A stretch of DNA of 64,000 bases, taken from Heliocybe sulcata. Lineage: Eukaryota > Basidiomycota > Agaricomycetes > Gloeophyllales > Gloeophyllaceae. The notes under the pieces were generated by a model. The model saw only the letters and a list, made by a program, of their open reading frames with translations, had not been told where the DNA came from and did not search any database. This document shows positions 58,401 to 64,000 of the stretch, in pieces. The translations under genes and the position numbers were made by a program. Numbering within the stretch: position 1 is the first letter of the stretch; each line of letters starts with the position of its first letter. The stretch covers positions 310,001 to 374,000 of the forward strand of contig ML213520.1 in the NCBI GenBank assembly GCA_004369045.1. The letters run 5' to 3'.

Positions 58401-61400
58401 TCACGACTGCACGGACAAATGATCTGAACCATGAAAAAAGTCATATTTGTCCTTGTCCGGGTCCCATCCTGGTAATTGATGCAACCGAGGATCCACCACC
58501 TTGTCTGCTGGAGTAGACGGTGGAGGCTCTGTGTCGGGAGAGTCTTCTAGTCGTTCCCGCGCAACCCCAGCCGTCGAGGGCGACACAGAACCTTCCTGCT
58601 CTTCGGCAGCGTCGTTGTGCACCCCATTCTTCTCATTGAAATCATCCGCATCCTCCTCCATGTCCATAGCTTCCTCTACGGTCATCGCCATAGGTACGTC
58701 TTCGTCCATGGCGTAGTCTGCATCCTCCTTCAAGGCGGAGGAGTACGCTGAGGGCTCGCCCGGACCTTTAGACGACGATGAAGAGTTAGGAGGTCTTCGA
58801 CGATGGCCGGACTTCTCCAGTTTCCGCATGAGTTTGGCAATCCACTCCTTAGCGAACTTCTTGATCTTCACGGTCTTCTCCTCCGAGAACATATCCAACT
58901 TGCCTTCCTTATAGCTGTTTGACTTCTTTTCCTTCTCCGAGATAAGTTGGGTGAGCTGCAGACGCAGAAATCAGCAAAGGCACAGAAGCGGCATCAGTCA
59001 AGCGGAACATACCTCCTTCGCATGCTTCTTAAACAAATCATGATCGATCTGCTTCGAATACTTGGACATGCACTTCACCACTATCGCCCCAACAAGCTTC
59101 TGTAGGCGCTTCTCCTTCATCGCCTCTTTCTCCTCCTTACTCTGCTTCTTATGCGAATGGGAGTGTGATCTCGACGATGACTTCTTCTTCGCGCTTTCTT
59201 CTGCAGCGGCGGCAGCCTCAGCCTTCTCCTTGGCGATTTGCTCAGCCACCGCCTTGCTTTCCGCAGCAGCTGCAGCGATGATGGCAGCTAACTTATCCTG
59301 TTCGCTGCGAACGGCCGCTTCGCGAGGTTGGGGGGCTGTCCACTTCACTGGTGATCTGATGACTGTCGAGAGCGTTACAGGAGCGTAGATTACAGCGGAC
59401 GTGCTGGGCGCCGCCCTCCTGCCAAGGGGCTTGATGTCCAGCTTAATGTTCTCGAACTCGTCCAGCCGGGACCTCTTAGACGGACGTAACTCCTCTTCGG
59501 GCTCATAGACGACCATTGGAGAACTCCTGCCTTCCTTCTCCTCCTCCTAAAACACGTCAGCATCAGACAGTTATTCGCGAATGAACACCCACCCCTTTAG
59601 CCCGCTTCGGTATACGATAACCTACTTCCAACGTCTCCCAATGATCCACGAGCTAGGGCCGTATTAACGAGAAGAGAAGACAAAGTAAAGACCGAGGGCA
59701 ACATACTTTCTGTGCTAAAGCCTTGATCTCCTCATTTGGCGAGTTCTCGGCGCAAGCCCGTACAGGTATATCCACTTTTGAGTCCTCGACCTTGTTACGT
59801 TGGATCAACGGCCAAGTCGTCATGCACTCCAGTGCTACTTTCAGGATGTCCTCGTCATCCGCATTGTCCTCTAGGATATTTGTCATAAGGCTGAATCCGC
59901 GTAGTCGCATGATTTGACGAAGAGCAGATTGGTCTTCGGTCATCTGCCGATACAATCAGGAATATTCCAGCACGAATATGTGCATATGGCATCCGTACCT
60001 TGACACGGTGAAGAAGCTTGAACAAAACCTTTCGACTTTGTGTCTGCCGCATAGCCTGGATAACCTTGGGAACGTCCTTCTCCACGAGCGGTTTGAGGAC
60101 GGGCTAGTTGCATGGACCGCGTTCATTAATACGACTAGGATAGGGAGTACAACACATTTGGGACACACCAGATAGTCTTCGTCGAGCTTCTTGCCCTTCT
60201 TCTTTTTGCTACCCTTGAGACCCAGTTTCTCGACTTCTTCGGTGATACCCAGGGCTAATGATCCCGTGAGTACGCTTTTAGTCCTGAACCATGAACCAGT
60301 CCTACCATCGAGATACAAGTCGTCCATGGCGGCAATATCCGTCTGCGTCTTGCCACCCAGAAAGCCAACGCAGTTAGCTTCTCCACAATAACATGGCTGC
60401 GCTTCATGACTACGAACAAGAGCAAGGACGTCAGCCATGCCCTATTACCACCGCAAGATACTCACCCATAACGATCGACGTTATAATTGAATGTGATCTC
60501 CTCGTCCTTCTTGATAGACCGCTTGGCAAAGATGCCCATCCGAACACGAGTACCGACCGTCCATTTCGCGACATAACAGTTGGGATTGCAGGAGTGGTTG
60601 GCGAAGCGCCCGATGCCACCGCGCTTGGTGGCGTCAATGTACTGTTAAGATGATCAGTGGACAAGCAAAGTTTGATATTCGCGACGACTCACCTCGTCTT
60701 TTTGCAACATCATGAAATAAAAGTGCCGGATTCCTTCTCGAGCATAATCTCGCATGCGCTTCATGAACGACGGATGGCTCACGACATCCCCTACATATTC
60801 GTAGATGAATCCATCTCTGAGAGCAGGTTAATGTCAGTTGTCACATCAGGAGCAACACGTACTAACTTCGATATATTCTTCGCTGCCCGAAGCCCAAAGC
60901 CCTTCTTCTCAGTCAGAACTATCTCTATAGAAGCATACTGTTTTCGCTGAAACCTGCGATAGAGTCAAAATCCGTGCAATACCGGTCATTGTCGTCGCTT
61001 ACCGTTGATTTTGGCAGTATGAGCGACACCTACAGTCGTCCGGGAGACATTCTACCTGTGTCAACCTGTTGATACAATCTGACCCGTCTCCGCAGGCATC
61101 GATGGCGTCGTCCACACCTAAGCCACAATGAGTTCCGAGGAATAGCACTCGTATCTACCCCTACCCACCATGCTCGTACTGACAATCGCATGTCATGCTC
61201 TCCAACGCCTCTCGAGACCGTCCTAATGTATTGTACTGGTAATGGTTGTCAGGAATCTCCTCGAACGTGGCCCGAGCCTGTTCTTCTGCTACAGGGAGAT
61301 CTCCTATGAGCTGAGGCCCCTGTGGTATGGGCTTGACCTCGGCAGACATCGAGACAGGTGGTGTCGCAGATGGACGAGCGTCGCCGTCTAGCTTGGGCGT

Positions 61401-61574
61401 CAAGAGCGACTCTTCCGTCTTCGTGGCGGCGTCGGCAGCAGTCGGCCCTACACTGGGCGTCCTGGACACAGATTCCATCTTCACATCAGCATCCTGTGGC
61501 TCGACAGACATCCCCGCCATGACGGACAGACTCCGCCTCTGACTCTTGGAAGCAGAGCGGCTGAATCTTGACAT
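58401..61574 (-). CDS. SET2: SET2 histone H3 lysine-36 methyltransferase
   Basis: ATG at 61574, TGA at 58401-58403, about ten introns. Domain order is complete. [98 protein letters not shown] and [12 protein letters not shown]. Post-[17 protein letters not shown]. Then a TFIIS-N/LEDGF-like helical region ([36 protein letters not shown]), an Ala/Lys coiled coil and an SRI domain ([40 protein letters not shown]). The SRI domain binds the phosphorylated RNA polymerase II tail, placing methylation on transcribed genes. I do not see a WW domain. Divergent from RPA49, with 254 bases between starts. Confidence 0.95.
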
Positions 61575-61828
61575 GGCTTTTTCAGAGAGTATTCCTGCGT
61601 CGCCGCTGGGGGAAGTCCGGTGACTGTGTGGGCCTGGCTAATAAAAGCAGCCTGAAATTCTTGAGCACTTCAACTGCACCAATGACTCCAGTGTCCTTGA
61701 GGAGGTTCCTAAAAATCCAGTAATAATGGGTTTCAGTAAATTACAGAGACATTGTACGGGTTAGAGGTGAAGCCGGCCTTTGCCGCCGACGGACACAGTC
61801 TTCCCCGACGCCACCATCGGCTTGGATA
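61575..61828. promoter_or_regulatory. Bidirectional promoter between SET2 and RPA49
   Basis: Only 254 bases separate two head-to-head start codons, so both promoters must share this segment. No TATA box is present. Confidence 0.6.
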
Positions 61829-63448
61829 ATGGCATCGACATCCGCTTCCAAGAAGCGCAAGCGCGACGAGAGCAGGTTTTCGTTCCAGGTAGAGGACCAA
61901 GCTACTGCGTGCGGACCGGTATTAGGTATGTGGTTATTGCGGTTTGAATGGCAGCCCTCTTATGAGCTCTGCCAGCAAGTTTCCCTGCCATAGAGCCTCC
62001 GGCGAAAACATCCTTCAAATGCTACGCTCAGGAAAAGTACCCAGGGGAGGACGGTGTCTCATCGCAATCTATGATTGTAGCTGGGGAGACCGACAAAGTC
62101 GAGTTTGCGAGCAGGGACTACGGCGAGTTAAATGGGTGCAGGTGAGTGCGCCAAATTTGCCTCCGACGCTTGAGCTGTAATTGCTCTCAGATATTTAATA
62201 GGTATCCACGACAAACGAACTGGGAAGACAACTTTTCGCCCTGCTCCTCTCCATGTCTTCTCCCGGCAGGTCAAGGTGCTCAAGGGAATCGAGCCTGCGC
62301 CAGTCACACCCGCCCAACGTATGGAGGCTCGCAACGCTCTCAGTGAAATTTTCGGGACGAAGAAGGCTCAGGCTATGGTCCGCGCTCGCGAGCGAAATAA
62401 GGTTGACGTGTCCGCCATGCAGAATGTGGCGGGCCACCTCCAAGATCGCATAGAAAGCAACACGACTAGCCTGCCCACTAAAGGTCTGTGAAACAGAGTG
62501 AGTAGCTCGACTTAACGCTGATATTGTTTCCCGTGACGCAGAGGAGGCACAGGCGGCAGCAGACAGCAGTCGCCTGATCCCGCGTTACCAGGCAGATGCC
62601 ACAATGCCCGACGACGTGTACCAGCTGCACGACATCATCCCCGAGCTCGAATGGAATGCACTCCCCGTTTCTGTGCTAGTTGCGGCAAAGTCACAGGGGG
62701 AACGCGTTGCGCTCCTCCCGCATACAAGGTCAAAATGGGTGAATCAGCACCTACAACTATCGTTCTCTGCGCCTAAAGTGAACAAAACTACGGTGTACGT
62801 CCGTATCTATCTATCTCGCTCCTAGTGCTCACAAAGATGTTAGGAAAATTCTCTTCTACATTTCCTGCATGCTGGCTTTCCGGAGTATGGCTCCGAGAAA
62901 ACTAGCGGACAAACAGGCTTTGCAGGAGCGGTTATCCCGAGTACCCAGTGCCACCCTGGACGGCCTACTTTCACGGTTCTCAGAAACGTCTCGAGATTCT
63001 GAACAGTGAGTGCTCACGTGCTGTATTCGGCCGTCCCCCTGATTTGTGGGTAGGTTGAGGTCGACATCCCAGACGGAGACCAGCTTGCTCACGCACATGT
63101 TCGCATTATGCCTGAAAGTTGATGATTATGCCACGGACACTACGCTCGTGGCATCGGATCTGAGCATGCAGATCACCAAGTGAGTGTGAAGGTAAACTCT
63201 TCTGTGCCGACGTCTCAATGTTCCATTTTTAGGGTCAATGCGCTCTTCAAGAGTCTAGGTACGTTCAGCTGTCCAGTGACAACAATCACCTTCTTACCCA
63301 AACTCCTTCGTCAGGCTGCACGGTTGAGAAACTAACCATGGCAGAGTTGAAGCGACTTGGCTTACCGGACAGTGCTGCCGCGACGAAGCGAGCCGTCCTG
63401 AAAGTACCACTAGAGTTCCCCAAACCTAGGGCAAAGCGGCGGACCTAG
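61829..63448 (+). CDS. RPA49: RNA polymerase I subunit A49
   Basis: Eight exons, 61829-61925, 61976-62141, 62191-62483, 62542-62794, 62844-63005, 63054-63179, 63233-63258 (26 bases) and 63315-63448, give 418 residues. The N-terminal dimerisation half (with A34.5) has ASFPAIEPP, CRYLIGIHDKRTGKTTFRP and APLHVFSRQVKVLKGIEP. Middle: EARNALSEIFGTKKAQAMVR, ERNKVDVSAMQNVAGHLQD. C-terminal tandem winged-helix half: MPDDVYQLHDIIPELEWNAL and CTVEKLTMAELKRLGLPDSA. The tail is basic (PRAKRRT). The subunit stimulates Pol I initiation and elongation on rDNA. Confidence 0.93.
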
Positions 63449-63526
63449 GTCGAAATCATGTAGCCCGCGGCGGGTATTGTTTTACTAGTACAGTCTACAT
63501 CAGATGGTGATTCCGCGACGACTTGG

Positions 63527-63946
63527 CTATTGTTCTCCAGCATGCTGTAACCTATAGAGCGCTCTTTTCCAGGCATTCCAAGGTTCCGTGCCAGGTACGA
63601 ACCGCGCGCGCAATATACCGAACAAACTTTCCTCCAAGCAATCCACCATGATCAACATACACAGTACAAGGAAATTCGCCACCCTCCTTGTTCTGGAGGC
63701 ATAATATTCCAGCGCATGTACGTGCGGGTACATCCACTTGAATTCAGCCGGGATGCGTGCTACGCGCAGATATTGGCTGGGACTGGGTGTCTCATTCAGT
63801 GACCAGCTTTCCGGATGTGGTATTTGGAACAGATCTAGGAACAGGCCTCCGTCTGAGGTGGAGAAAATGCCTTCGGTTGCGCCCAGCCAAGTGGTATGCG
63901 CGGGAGACGGACACGTAAAGAGCATAGCGAAGAATCTAGGGGACAT
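63527..63946 (-). CDS. Uncharacterised fungal protein, partial (runs out of the window)
   Basis: Minus-strand open frame of 139 residues. Its ATG at 63946 is probably internal, since open text (QLKIYY) precedes it and the gene seems to continue past the window end. Sequence: MSPRFFAMLFTCPSPAHTTW, DGGLFLDLFQIPHPESW, RVARIPAEFKWMYPHVHALE and VANFLVLCMLIMVDCLEESL. The last one suggests a membrane-near helix. I do not recognise the family. The stop is at 63527-63529. Confidence 0.5.
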   Translation of the reverse strand: MSPRFFAMLFTCPSPAHTTWLGATEGIFSTSDGGLFLDLFQIPHPESWSLNETPSPSQYLRVARIPAEFKWMYPHVHALEYYASRTRRVANFLVLCMLIMVDCLEESLFGILRARFVPGTEPWNAWKRALYRLQHAGEQ

Positions 63947-64000
63947 GTAATATATCTTCAGCTGGGGGCAGTCTTTTTTTGTCGGCGAGAAATGTGAAGG

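Overview
This window looks like a gene-dense piece of a filamentous basidiomycete (Agaricomycete-type) chromosome. The evidence is: many phase-consistent GT-AG introns of about 45-70 bases, very short exons, intergenic gaps of a few hundred bases, a glyceraldehyde-3-phosphate dehydrogenase gene whose 5' end is cut up in the way known for basidiomycete gpd genes, and lineage-typical families (HET-related proteins, an F-box/LRR protein, a short-type unspecific peroxygenase, a CRIB kinase). Nothing bacterial is present. I saw no tRNA, rRNA, CRISPR or intact transposon.

Layout. 1-2763 (+): 3' part of an amidohydrolase. 2990-4291 (-): CBF1-type bHLH factor. 5238-7489 (+): IQ/BAG co-chaperone. 7789-12396 (-): three tandem paralogues of a multi-span membrane protein family I cannot name. 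13168-13838 (-): SRPBCC-like protein. 14826-16187 (-): heme-thiolate peroxygenase. 16.2-20.1 kb: gene-poor. 20.1-22.95 kb (+): broken HET-related gene with a Pro/Tyr-rich head, then an AT-rich island. 24295-25116 (+): calcineurin-like phosphoesterase. 26389-27414 (+): small four-span membrane protein. 28266-29734 (+): GAPDH. 31302-34318 (+): ER-luminal Lhs1/GRP170-type chaperone ending HDEL. 35014-39879 (+): UNC13/Munc13-like C2-MUN protein. 40.7-44.6 kb: decayed genes (F-box/LRR and 5'-nucleotidase-like) around a stretch I could not explain. 44923-52564 (+): UTP10/HEATR1. 52747-56376 (-): PAK-like CRIB kinase. 56685-58049 (-): alpha/beta hydrolase ending AKL. 58401-61574 (-): SET2 histone H3K36 methyltransferase, divergent from 61829-63448 (+): RPA49 of RNA polymerase I. 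The window ends inside an uncharacterised minus-strand gene.

Most named genes are housekeeping: rRNA synthesis and processing (RPA49, UTP10), chromatin (SET2), protein folding (LHS1, BAG), secretion and polarity (UNC13-like, PAK-like) and glycolysis (GAPDH). The accessory part is 7.8-23 kb, with the triplicated membrane family, the peroxygenase and the HET relic. The least described element is the triplicated membrane family, which keeps a strongly conserved, non-membranous motif block between its transmembrane segments.

Exon boundaries were read by hand from splice consensus, reading frame and family similarity. For the genes where I give exon lists, the exon lengths sum to whole codons.
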